Source: an uncultured Rhodobacter sp. (GTDB lineage Bacteria > Pseudomonadota > Alphaproteobacteria > Rhodobacterales > Rhodobacteraceae). From it: DNA of 46,554 nt. A model generated the notes under the pieces. That model had not been told where the DNA came from. It did no database searches and worked only from the letters and a program-made list of their open reading frames with translations. How positions within the stretch are numbered: position 1 is the first letter of the stretch; each line of letters starts with the position of its first letter. The position numbers and the translations under genes were made by a program. Positions 24,900 to 33,148 of the stretch are shown here, piece by piece. The DNA lies in assembly GCA_945952585.1 (NCBI GenBank), contig CAMFII010000014.1:1-46554 (forward strand), read 5' to 3'.

Positions 24900-25693
24900 T
24901 CCCCAATCGCATCCGGGGCGTCAGTGCCCTTCTTCTCACTGCAGCGCTGGCGCTGCCGCTGACAGCGGCAGCCCAAGGCGTGCCGACCATCGACCTCACC
25001 AGCATCGCCAAGATCGGCGAGGTGCTGACCGAGGCCAAGCTGCAGGTGCGCGAGATGATCGCAGCGAACCTGAAGCTCGACGAACAGATCCTGAAGCAGA
25101 TCGAGCAGATCGCCACCCTGAAGGCGCAGCTCGACGCACTCCGGAACGGGTTGACGCTGGAAGCCTTGGGCATTCCGGACCCTGACACGTTCTTTGACGA
25201 CATCCTGCCAGATGTCGCCGATCTGACGGGCGGGCTCATCGCCGCCAAGGACGGCAAGTATTCGCTGATGACGACTTCGGGAAAGGTCGGCGACAAGCCA
25301 GCCGGACAATATGTATCTGATTTCTTCGCTTCGGTCGGTTTGGACACCGCAACCGTCGACACGCTTTCGAAGAGCGAGGATCCGGGCGCGGCGCGGATCG
25401 GCACGCAAGCCAACACGGCCGCCTTCCTGTCGGCTGCGGCAGAAACCTCCTCCGTCAAGGCGTCCGAAAGCCTCGAACGGGTCCACGATCTCGTTCAGGA
25501 GATCCCGGACACCGAGGGGCTGAAGGAAGCCATCGACCTCAACACAAGGGTTACGGCCGAGCTCTCGATCGCCATGGCCAATATCTGGAACATGGAATCT
25601 GCCCAACTCATGGGAATGGGGGAAGCCGGTGTCATGGATGCCGCCACAGCCGCCGAGGAAGAGAAGTTCATCAAGGTGATCGGGGAGGAATGA
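24896..25693 (+). CDS. virB5: VirB5-like minor pilus protein
   Basis: A 265-aa exported protein of the VirB5/TrbJ type: a signal peptide (ending LTAAA, before QGVPTIDLTSI), then a long coiled-coil-like helix (VLTEAKLQVREMIAANLKLDEQILKQIEQIATLKAQLDAL), a middle region with DFFASVGLD, and a helical C-terminal part ending EEKFIKV. VirB5 sits at the pilus tip and mediates adhesion. It overlaps the transglycosylase chimera (ATGA) and shares ends with it. The family evolves fast, so the name rests on layout, length and operon position. Confidence 0.78.
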   Translation: MIPNRIRGVSALLLTAALALPLTAAAQGVPTIDLTSIAKIGEVLTEAKLQVREMIAANLKLDEQILKQIEQIATLKAQLDALRNGLTLEALGIPDPDTFFDDILPDVADLTGGLIAAKDGKYSLMTTSGKVGDKPAGQYVSDFFASVGLDTATVDTLSKSEDPGAARIGTQANTAAFLSAAAETSSVKASESLERVHDLVQEIPDTEGLKEAIDLNTRVTAELSIAMANIWNMESAQLMGMGEAGVMDAATAAEEEKFIKVIGEE

Positions 25694-25695
25694 GA

Positions 25696-26175
25696 ATGAG
25701 GAAGCTGCAAGCGAAATCTTTCAGCGCGGCGCTGATCCTGGCGACCCTGCTGGCGGGGATGACAACGGCCGAAGCCCCTGCCCCGGTCGATCTGGAGCAA
25801 GAAGAGGCGTTTCTCGATATCCTGCCGAAGGTCGATGTGCCGGACGATGTCCAGCCGATCCCTGGCGCGGTGAACGAAGAATTCCGCAACTGTGAGGCCC
25901 AGTGGCCCGCTGGCTATGAGTTGGCTCGTTCCGGACCTGAAGCCAGGGCCTTGCGTGACATCTACGGTCTCATCCGCACCAGAAACGTTATCCTTTCAAA
26001 AGACTGTACCTGCAATGGGAAGGTCGCGGACTGGGCGGATGTGGACCGTGTCGCAGAGGCATTGCGAGAGCAGAACGGCGTCGAACGCTTGAGCTGGTTG
26101 GACACCAAAGGGATTGTAGCAAAAGCTGACCGCTTGACGGCCATCGCCGAGACCATGTGTGGCGGTTCCTTCTGA
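25696..26175 (+). CDS. exported Cys-containing protein between virB5 and virB6
   Basis: A 159-aa protein not recognised by family. It has a signal peptide (MRKLQAKSFSAALILATLLAGMTTAEA, before PAPVD), a proline-rich acidic linker (EAFLDILPKVDVPDDVQPIPG) and a C-terminal domain with four cysteines (RNCEAQW, SKDCTCNG, ETMCGGSF) that could make two disulfides. Two ATGs are possible. The one at 25696 has GGGGAGGA at the right distance, while the one at 25690 is too close to it. In some related plasmids an entry-exclusion gene sits at this place, so exclusion is a possible role. It overlaps the virB6 start by one base. Confidence 0.6.
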   Translation: MRKLQAKSFSAALILATLLAGMTTAEAPAPVDLEQEEAFLDILPKVDVPDDVQPIPGAVNEEFRNCEAQWPAGYELARSGPEARALRDIYGLIRTRNVILSKDCTCNGKVADWADVDRVAEALREQNGVERLSWLDTKGIVAKADRLTAIAETMCGGSF

Positions 26176-27173
26176 TGGACAGCGTCTCGACCATTCTGAC
26201 GACTTTGGATGCGGCGATCACGGCGGCGGGCCAACGATTTTTCGAAGCAACAGCTAGCGCCGTCGGCCCGATCTATTCGAGCCTCCTCGCGCTCCTCCTC
26301 GTCATGGTCGGGATCAATGCCGCCCTCAATGTCTACCGCATCGCCATGCGCGATGCAGTGCAGCTCGCCTTCCGCATCGTGATGGTACTGATGTTCGGTC
26401 TCACCTGGTCGAACTTCAGCCAGATCTATCAGGCCGCCAGCAATGGGCTGAGTGATCTCGCGCTGGAATATTTCCGCCTTGGCGGCGGCGGCGTCGCGAC
26501 CTCGGCCACAGCAGCCATGGATGACATGGCCAACATGATGGCCGGCAACGTCGACTCCGTTTCGTCCGCCATGTCCTCGATCATGCGGGGGTTCGTTGCC
26601 GCGATTCTCTATGTCGTCCTCGGCATCCTGATGGCGGTTTATGTCTTCATCGTCGGCTTCGCCAAGCTGATGATCGCCTTCCTCCTTGGTGTCGCCCCGC
26701 TCGCCATCGGGGCCACGATCTTCGAGAAGACCAAGGGCATTTTCGAGGCCTGGCTTTCGGCCATGATCGGGTACCTGATGTACCCAGTTGCCTCGGCGGG
26801 GATCATCGTCGCCGTGGTCACGGTGGCACATGATGTCTTCCGCGAGACCAAGGACGTCACCGATCTCGGCTCGATCCTCGGTTTCTTCGTCATCGTCTTT
26901 GTGGGCATCTTCGCCCTGATGGCCATCCCGAATGCCGTGACGCATATCACTGGCCAGATCAGCCTCGCCAGCATTGCGCCCCAGGCCCTCCGGGTTGCGG
27001 GCAAGCCGCTGGAAAAAGCCAGCGACTATTCCGCCCGGCGCATGAACGAGTTTCGCTCCGGCTTCATGACGGGCAAGACCGAACACCACCATTTGCGCGA
27101 TCAGGCGCGGTCGGATGCTGAGCGGGGCCACGCGGCCCGGCTACGGCTCGGCCAGTTCATCCGCCACAGCTGA
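26175..27173 (+). CDS. virB6: VirB6 polytopic membrane protein
   Basis: A 332-aa inner-membrane protein with five or more hydrophobic segments (IYSSLLALLLVMVGINAALNVY, FRIVMVLMFGLTWSNF, FVAAILYVVLGILMAVYVFIV, KLMIAFLLGVAPLAIGATIF, ILGFFVIVFVGIFALMAIP) and a polar C-terminal tail rich in Arg and His. The KLMIAFLLGVAPL-x-I segment followed by W-x-SAMIGYLM is characteristic of VirB6/TrbL. It forms part of the inner-membrane channel and contacts substrate DNA. The ATG at 26175 touches the previous stop (TGATG). Confidence 0.92.
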   Translation: MDSVSTILTTLDAAITAAGQRFFEATASAVGPIYSSLLALLLVMVGINAALNVYRIAMRDAVQLAFRIVMVLMFGLTWSNFSQIYQAASNGLSDLALEYFRLGGGGVATSATAAMDDMANMMAGNVDSVSSAMSSIMRGFVAAILYVVLGILMAVYVFIVGFAKLMIAFLLGVAPLAIGATIFEKTKGIFEAWLSAMIGYLMYPVASAGIIVAVVTVAHDVFRETKDVTDLGSILGFFVIVFVGIFALMAIPNAVTHITGQISLASIAPQALRVAGKPLEKASDYSARRMNEFRSGFMTGKTEHHHLRDQARSDAERGHAARLRLGQFIRHS

Positions 27174-27220
27174 TACTGCCACCGCCAGCCGCGCCAAACC
27201 CCCTTTCCCGGAGCAAGACC

Positions 27221-27901
27221 ATGACAGGTTCACCCCCTGAACTGAGAAGTTTTCTCGAAGCCGAGATGTTCTTCGGCGTGAAAAAGCGCGAGCGCATCGC
27301 CTATGCGGTGGCGGGCGGCGGGCTCGCCATCGGCCTTATGGGCATGATCGCCGTCGTCACCCTCTTGCCCCTTAAGGAGACCGAAGCCTTCCTCGCCATC
27401 GTCGACAAGGACACCGGCGTGGCCGAACGTGTGGTGGCCGTCGAGAAGGCTGGCATGGAACAGGCCGAAGCCATCCGGCAGAGCCTCCTTTTCGCCTATG
27501 TCACCGACCGCGAAACCTATGACCAGCACGACAACGAGGAGCGGATCCTCCGCGCTTATACCTGGTCCGAGGCCAATGCGAAGTCGTCCCTCGTGGCGCT
27601 CTGGACCGAGGGCCACCCCAATTACCCGCCGAAGCTTTACGGCGAGAGCTCCAAGGTCCGGGTCGACATCCTCTCGATCACGCCGGTGACCGAGACCACA
27701 GCACAAGTCCGCTTCACCAAGACCTGGGTCTCGGAAGGCGAGGGCATCCCGGACCGGGAAGGCAAGTTTACCGCGACGGTCACCTTCCGGTTTGAGCCGA
27801 CCAAACAGACCGCACTCGATCTCGTCTGGCAGAACCCGACCGGATTCCTCGTCACCGATTATCGCCTCACATCCGAGGCCCTCACCCCTTCGGAAGGCTG
27901 A
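27221..27901 (+). CDS. virB8: VirB8 bitopic membrane protein
   Basis: A 226-aa protein with a short cytoplasmic start, one membrane segment (AYAVAGGGLAIGLMGMIAVVTLLPL, about 29-53) and a periplasmic domain of VirB8 type containing TDRETYDQHDNEERILRAY and the RVDILSITPVTETTAQVRFTKTW strand region. VirB8 nucleates the assembly platform. The ATG at 27221 lies 47 bases after virB6, and virB9 begins one base after its stop. Confidence 0.93.
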   Translation: MTGSPPELRSFLEAEMFFGVKKRERIAYAVAGGGLAIGLMGMIAVVTLLPLKETEAFLAIVDKDTGVAERVVAVEKAGMEQAEAIRQSLLFAYVTDRETYDQHDNEERILRAYTWSEANAKSSLVALWTEGHPNYPPKLYGESSKVRVDILSITPVTETTAQVRFTKTWVSEGEGIPDREGKFTATVTFRFEPTKQTALDLVWQNPTGFLVTDYRLTSEALTPSEG

Positions 27902-27902
27902 C

Positions 27903-28619
27903 ATGACCCGACGCTTCACATTTCTCATGGCGGGTCTTGTGGCCAGCCTTGTGACCCTGCCCGCCCTTGCCGAGACCGCCCCGAAATCCGGCAGTCACGA
28001 CGCGCGCGTCACCTATGCCACCTATGTTGAGGGCCAAGTCTACCGGATCACCACGCGGCTTAGGACAGTAACCCTCCTCGAGCTGGGCGACGGCGAGAAG
28101 ATCCAGTCCATCGCCATCGGCGATCTCGAAAGCTTCAAGATCGACAAGCTCGAGCGGTCGAACCTCTTCATCATCAAGCCGGTGGTAGCGGGTGCCACGA
28201 CCAACCTGACGGTCGAGACCCAGAAGAACATCTATTTCCTGCAAGTGACGGAAAGCGCCAAGGGCAGCCCGAACTATTCGGTTAAGTTCACCGTGCCGGG
28301 CAGCTCCCGCGGCACCTCGCCCGGAACCGACATCCTGGCGGCCCAGCCGATGACCTACAAAGTCATGAAGAAGGGCAAGCGGCTCCCCGACTTCGCGCCG
28401 GTGTCGATCTCGGATGATGGGCGGAAGACCACCTTTGTCATCCCGCCCGGCGCGCCGATGCCGACGATCTTCCGGGCCGATGCCAAGGGGCAGGAGTATT
28501 CGGTCAACTCCGCTGTGCGCGGCACCACGATCACCGTCAGCACCCGCTCCGAACGCTGGGTCCTGCGCTACGGCGATGAATATGTCTGCGTGACCGCGGA
28601 AGCGGGGACCGGCCAATGA
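27903..28619 (+). CDS. virB9: VirB9 outer-membrane-complex protein
   Basis: A 238-aa protein with a signal peptide (MTRRFTFLMAGLVASLVTLPALA, before ET). The N-terminal region has RVTYATYVEGQVYRITTRLRTVTLLELGDGE, and the C-terminal beta domain has KTTFVIPPGAPMPTIFRAD and the final block VSTRSERWVLRYGDEYVCV, both standard for VirB9/CagX. It builds the outer-membrane core with VirB10 and a VirB7-like lipoprotein. The ATG at 27903 was chosen for the signal peptide; the frame open to 27792 is a shadow of virB8. It overlaps virB10 by four bases. Confidence 0.94.
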   Translation: MTRRFTFLMAGLVASLVTLPALAETAPKSGSHDARVTYATYVEGQVYRITTRLRTVTLLELGDGEKIQSIAIGDLESFKIDKLERSNLFIIKPVVAGATTNLTVETQKNIYFLQVTESAKGSPNYSVKFTVPGSSRGTSPGTDILAAQPMTYKVMKKGKRLPDFAPVSISDDGRKTTFVIPPGAPMPTIFRADAKGQEYSVNSAVRGTTITVSTRSERWVLRYGDEYVCVTAEAGTGQ

Positions 28620-29935
28620 GCGAAGACGATCAGGACGGCAAACTCGCCGCGCGCATGGCCCGTATGAGATCTGCCGAAGCCCCAAAACGCCGACGCGGCG
28701 TGAACCCCTACGCCCTCTCGGCCGTCACCGCCGTGGCGGGCGTTGGCGTCGGGGCCTGGCTTGTCCTTGCAGCACCAGAGGCCCCTGCCCCGGCACCTGC
28801 GCTGGAAACCGCCTCGGTCAGTGATTTCCAGGGGGCGGGTGGGGCAGACGGGTTTTCGATCACGAAAGAAAAGCCGCAGATCGTCCCTACCGTCCCGGAT
28901 ACATCCGAAGCGGACCGGCTCAAGGCCGAGATCGAATCCCTGAACGCCCAGATCGCCGATCTGAAAGCCAATCCGGTGACCGTCACCGATGAGGCGGCGC
29001 TCGCGGACCTGAAAGTCCAGGTCGCGGCCCTCGATGCGGATGCAAAAGCTCGCGAGGCGGCCCTCTCCGATCTCGAACGCGAGAACATTCGGCTCCAGAC
29101 CGAGCTTGAAACCAAGGCGCTCGTCGAGGGTGACGGGGAGGCCGAGGCGGCACGGGCCCGCGAAGAGGAACTGGCCCGCAAGCGTCAGGAAGCCGAGATG
29201 CTGAAGGAAGCCCAGATCCATTCCGACATGGTGGCGATGCGCTCTTCCATGGATATGGGCGGGGAGGCGGGTGGCGCAGCCCCAGCCGGCCCCGGAAGCG
29301 GGGATGCCACTGCCACGGGCGATGAGGCCTTCCGGCGCGCGGGAGCCAAGTCGGCCGAGGTCCGCCAGGCGGAGGTGATCGCCAATCCCGCCTATACCGT
29401 GATGCAAGGCACCCTGATCGAGGCCTCGCTGGAAACCGCCGTCAGCACCGATCTTTCCGGCAATGTCGCCGCCATCGTCAGCCACGATGTCTGGTCCTTC
29501 GATATGTCCCGCGTCCTCATCCCACGCGGCTCCCGTCTCTTTGGCCGCTACGATTCCGACGTCGATGCCGGCCAGCGCCGGGTGCTGATTGCCTGGGACC
29601 GGATCGTGGCCACCGATGGCCAATCCGTGGAACTCGCAGCTTACGGCACGGACCGCATCGGGCGTTCCGGTCTGCCCGGCAAGGTGCGCAACCATTTCCT
29701 GCAACGCTTCGGCACCGCCGCGCTGATCTCCGTGATCGGGGCTGTCCCCGCAATCGCGGCTGCCCGGTACGAGGGTGACGAGGTGGCATCCGACACCGCC
29801 GAGAGTGTCGGCAATGACCTTGGCGAAGCCGTGAATGATGTCATGGCCGATTACCTCCGCATCCCGCCCACGATCAGCGTCAATCAGGGGGCTGTCGTCA
29901 TGGTCCGGGTCGATGCCGACATCGAGTTTTATTGA
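28616..29935 (+). CDS. virB10: VirB10 envelope-spanning scaffold protein
   Basis: A 439-aa VirB10/TrbI protein. It has a cytoplasmic tail, one inner-membrane helix (PYALSAVTAVAGVGVGAWLVLAA, about 31-53), an Ala/Pro-rich stretch, a long coiled coil (about 96-205, including ADRLKAEIESLNAQIADLKAN) and the C-terminal beta-barrel domain with VMQGTLIEASLETAVSTDLSGNVAAIVSHDV, VLIPRGSRLFGRYDSDVDAGQRR and WDRIVATDGQSVEL, which are strongly conserved. It senses ATP use and opens the outer-membrane pore. It overlaps virB11 by one base (TGATG). Confidence 0.96.
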   Translation: MSEDDQDGKLAARMARMRSAEAPKRRRGVNPYALSAVTAVAGVGVGAWLVLAAPEAPAPAPALETASVSDFQGAGGADGFSITKEKPQIVPTVPDTSEADRLKAEIESLNAQIADLKANPVTVTDEAALADLKVQVAALDADAKAREAALSDLERENIRLQTELETKALVEGDGEAEAARAREEELARKRQEAEMLKEAQIHSDMVAMRSSMDMGGEAGGAAPAGPGSGDATATGDEAFRRAGAKSAEVRQAEVIANPAYTVMQGTLIEASLETAVSTDLSGNVAAIVSHDVWSFDMSRVLIPRGSRLFGRYDSDVDAGQRRVLIAWDRIVATDGQSVELAAYGTDRIGRSGLPGKVRNHFLQRFGTAALISVIGAVPAIAAARYEGDEVASDTAESVGNDLGEAVNDVMADYLRIPPTISVNQGAVVMVRVDADIEFY

Positions 29936-30921
29936 TGAGCTACCTCGATACTTATCTTGGGCAGATCGACGCGGCACTCGCCGACCCGGCCGTCATGGAG
30001 CTTGCGATCAATGCTGATGGCGCGATCTGGGTGGAACGGTCGGGGCAGATCCACATGGGGCCAAGCGGGCTTGCGCCCCTGCCTGCGCGCTCTGTGCGCG
30101 ATCTCGCCTCCCAGATCGCCAATTCGACCGCGAACACCTTTACGGAAGCCGCACCCCTTGTCTCGGCTGCAGTCCGCTACCGCGAGCTTATGCTGCGCTG
30201 TCAGGTGGTGGGCACGCCCGCCGTCTCCGGCGGGACGGTGATTGGCATCCGGGTGTTTCGGTCCCGGCAGGGGGACACGATGCGCGCGCCGCGTTCCTTC
30301 AGCTTCCTGCGCGGGCAGGAGAAATCCCTGGAGGACGAGCGGCGGGCCATGGTCGCGGAAATTCGCGCCGGGTCCGAAGGGGCGGACGTCGATGCCTTCC
30401 TCGGGCGCCTTGTCACCGAACGGCTGAACATCATCGTCTCGGGTGGCACCTCGACGGGCAAGACCGAGCTTGGCCGCAAGCTTCTGGAGATGGTCGCCGC
30501 CGACGAGCGCATCGTCACCATAGAGGATTCCCTCGAACTCCTGCCGGGTCAGCCCAACACCGTGAGCCTGATCGCGCAGCGCGACGAGGCCTCGCCCCGC
30601 TCGGCGGACAAGCTTCTGCAAGCGACCCTGCGCCTTCGGCCAGACCGGATCATCCTCGGCGAATTGCGCGGGTCCGAGGCCGCGACGTTTCTCGATGCGA
30701 TCAACACCGGGCATTCGGGTTCGTTCACCACGTTGCACGCCCATTCGGCCCGCAAGGCCATGGACCGGCTGGCGCTTCTCGTCATGGCACAGGGAACCAA
30801 GCTCAGCTTTGCCGAGGTCATTCGTTACCTCGAGACCTCGATCGACGTGATCCTGCAGATGGGCCGCCAGGGCGACCGTCGCGGGATCATGGAGATGTAT
30901 TTCCCCGGGCTCGAGGACTGA
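29935..30921 (+). CDS. virB11: VirB11 hexameric ATPase
   Basis: A 328-aa secretion ATPase. Walker A is GGTSTGKT (170-177), followed by the Asp box IVTIEDSLELLP, a Walker B region RLRPDRIILGELRGSEA and the His box TGHSGSFTTLHAHSA, all in the standard order. It works at the cytoplasmic face with VirB4 and VirD4. The ATG at 29935 is preferred over a TTG one codon upstream. A 65-base gap separates it from the 719-aa gene, with no clear terminator. Confidence 0.96.
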   Translation: MSYLDTYLGQIDAALADPAVMELAINADGAIWVERSGQIHMGPSGLAPLPARSVRDLASQIANSTANTFTEAAPLVSAAVRYRELMLRCQVVGTPAVSGGTVIGIRVFRSRQGDTMRAPRSFSFLRGQEKSLEDERRAMVAEIRAGSEGADVDAFLGRLVTERLNIIVSGGTSTGKTELGRKLLEMVAADERIVTIEDSLELLPGQPNTVSLIAQRDEASPRSADKLLQATLRLRPDRIILGELRGSEAATFLDAINTGHSGSFTTLHAHSARKAMDRLALLVMAQGTKLSFAEVIRYLETSIDVILQMGRQGDRRGIMEMYFPGLED

Positions 30922-30986
30922 CGGGCTGCTGCCTCAACACCTCCCTTTCCACTTTTGATCGGCCAGCGGGCTGAAAGGTTACATTC

Positions 30987-33146
30987 ATGGACCAGGACAT
31001 TGACGGCCTGCAGACGAACGGGGCCGCGGAGCGGAAGAAGGAATACTTCTCCGTCCGCTTGACCTTCTCCGGGACTTCCCAGGAGTTCGAATACCCGCGT
31101 CTTGCGGGTGAGGCCTTCTTCCGGGCCGATCCGGCTGAGCGGCCTTCGGTCACCCATGTCGATGGCAACACCGCCCGGACCATGGCCCGGACGGAACTCC
31201 ATGGGCAGCACGAGAGTGGCGAAACGCGGTATTTCAAATCTCTGCCGGACTCACACGCCCCCGATGCAGAATTCCAGGCCGGGTTTTTGGCGGCAATGGA
31301 GGCTTCGATCACCGAGCGCCTGGAGAAGGTCACACACGGCCGGGATGGCGCAAATGTCGTCGAGCGGCTGGATTCCGGGCTGAAAGACGACCTTGAGGCC
31401 TTCGCGCGCCGCGAACCGGAGAAGGCTGCAAGCCTTTGGACTGATCGGACGGAAGAACCTGCACCAGGACCGATATTGCAGGCGGCAGTGAAGGCCCGGG
31501 AAGGGGTGGTGGAAGCGGAAGCGCTGGTTGGTCAGGTCTTCACGGCGGAGAAGCCGCAGGTGGTTGCGACCGGAGATTGGGTGACCACGGACCGGGATGT
31601 CGAGTTGCGCCCGGTGACTGTCGCAACCGACAGGGGTCTACATGCAGGCTTTGAGGCAAGGGTGCCGGAAGGCGAGACGGGGATCAGCTTTTCGGACCGG
31701 GCCTTTGCGACCAGTCGCGATGCCCTGCGCCACGCCTGGGATTTCTACGAAGGCGGCGAAGAGGGGCTCGAGATTGCCGTCGGCCGGGCCGCGGTCATGG
31801 ATCACAACACGGGCGACGATGCGGACCGCAGGCCGTCGGGCCTCGTGCTCGAACATCGGGAACAGCCGGAATTCCCCCGCCCGGAAACCGCAATCTACGC
31901 AGGCGAAGAAGCCCAACTGGTCCTGACCCTTGGTCGAGACACCGAGGCTAGCCGCGATCTTGCGGAACGTCTGATTGCCGACCCCGATTTCCGGAAGGTG
32001 GTGGCCGAGCATATCGCCGATGCCGAGGCCACCCTTGGCACCGGTCGGTTTGTCGACGGCGAAGGCTCGAGAGGCTTTCTGCCCGAGGAACTTCTGGCCG
32101 TCTCCTCCTACGGCCCTGATGGCAGCGCTCAGGTTCTGGCCAAGTTTCCGGATGAAGGGCCGCTGAGTGAGGCCCTGGCCAGGCATCTGGCCGAGAGCCC
32201 GGTGCTCATGGGACACGCCGAGGAACAACGGCTGCGTAGTGACTTCACGGCTGATCCCGCGCGGGCCATCTCCGCCTGGGTGGCGCAGTCGAGCGCCCGG
32301 ATTGATCGGTTGCCGTCGGACCGACAAGACGACCTTCGAGCGGAAATGCAGGGCATCGCCAAGGAAGCGGCAGCAGCCTTTGGTCTGGACCGGGATCAGG
32401 CCGGCCGTGAGGCCCCTCCCCGTTCGACGCTCTACAGTACGGCGATCAGCCCGACGACCTTGACCGTTGGTGGTGAAGAGACAGAGCTTCAATCCGGCAG
32501 TGTCGGCAATCTGCAGGCAAGTCTGACCCTCAACGCCCGCCTTGCAGGCATCGACGCCGAAAAGCTTGGCAAGCGTCTCGAAACCGGTGCCGCCAACGCC
32601 CGCGAAGAGGAAGTTTGGGTGAAATCCGATCTCAGCGACGTCGCCAAGCGTCACGGCTATGACCTCGACAACCCGCAAGGCCGCAGCGCAGCCGCCGAAC
32701 GCCTGGATTGCTTCTACGAACGCGCCGCTGAGATGATCCAGTCCGCCCGCGGCATCGACGTTTCGCGAGCCCCTGATCCGATGGTCGAGGCCCTGGACAA
32801 GATGGCGAAACTCCATGCCGATCAAGGTTCTGTCGCCTTCCGCAATGAGACCCAAGCGCGGGATTTCACTGAGGAGATGAAGGAGCGTTATGGGGCCTCC
32901 GTGCTGAAAGACATCGTCGCCGGACGCACCGATGCCTTGGCCAAGGATGTTCCCGACGCGAGCGCCCGCCAGGCTATGGCAGCGGCCGTTGTTTCCGCGG
33001 CAAAGGAACACCCTTCCCTCGGCCTCAGCGCCCATGAGGTCGAGGCTGCAGAGCGCCGGATGGCTGCCGAGGCCGCGAACAAGCCGCCGGAACATGCGCG
33101 CGCGCCTGTCCATGACCGGGCGCATGCCAAGGACAGGGAGTTCTGA
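30987..33146 (+). CDS. 719-aa protein sharing its C-terminal domain with the relaxase; possible T4SS substrate
   Basis: A soluble, acidic 719-aa protein with no signal peptide, membrane helix or enzyme motif that I recognise. Residues about 480-695 match the C-terminal part (about 382-600) of the relaxase encoded at 43803-45629. LETGAANA-x-EE-x2-WV-x-SDL (15 of 20 positions identical by eye), AGRTD-x-LA-x-DV and AVVSAAK-x-H-x2-LGL (24 of 43) are shared in the same order. The N-terminal two thirds is not found in the relaxase. The gene lies between virB11 and virD4, the coupling protein that picks substrates. My inference is that the shared domain is a translocation or docking module and that this protein travels to the recipient. 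A structural role in the machine is the alternative. Confidence 0.7.
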   Translation: MDQDIDGLQTNGAAERKKEYFSVRLTFSGTSQEFEYPRLAGEAFFRADPAERPSVTHVDGNTARTMARTELHGQHESGETRYFKSLPDSHAPDAEFQAGFLAAMEASITERLEKVTHGRDGANVVERLDSGLKDDLEAFARREPEKAASLWTDRTEEPAPGPILQAAVKAREGVVEAEALVGQVFTAEKPQVVATGDWVTTDRDVELRPVTVATDRGLHAGFEARVPEGETGISFSDRAFATSRDALRHAWDFYEGGEEGLEIAVGRAAVMDHNTGDDADRRPSGLVLEHREQPEFPRPETAIYAGEEAQLVLTLGRDTEASRDLAERLIADPDFRKVVAEHIADAEATLGTGRFVDGEGSRGFLPEELLAVSSYGPDGSAQVLAKFPDEGPLSEALARHLAESPVLMGHAEEQRLRSDFTADPARAISAWVAQSSARIDRLPSDRQDDLRAEMQGIAKEAAAAFGLDRDQAGREAPPRSTLYSTAISPTTLTVGGEETELQSGSVGNLQASLTLNARLAGIDAEKLGKRLETGAANAREEEVWVKSDLSDVAKRHGYDLDNPQGRSAAAERLDCFYERAAEMIQSARGIDVSRAPDPMVEALDKMAKLHADQGSVAFRNETQARDFTEEMKERYGASVLKDIVAGRTDALAKDVPDASARQAMAAAVVSAAKEHPSLGLSAHEVEAAERRMAAEAANKPPEHARAPVHDRAHAKDREF

Positions 33147-33148
33147 CC

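Noticed and set aside
31638-33125. 495-aa open frame opposite the 719-aa gene
   Set aside because: The plus-strand protein shares a domain with the relaxase, which shows which strand is coding. The minus-strand frame has no such support.
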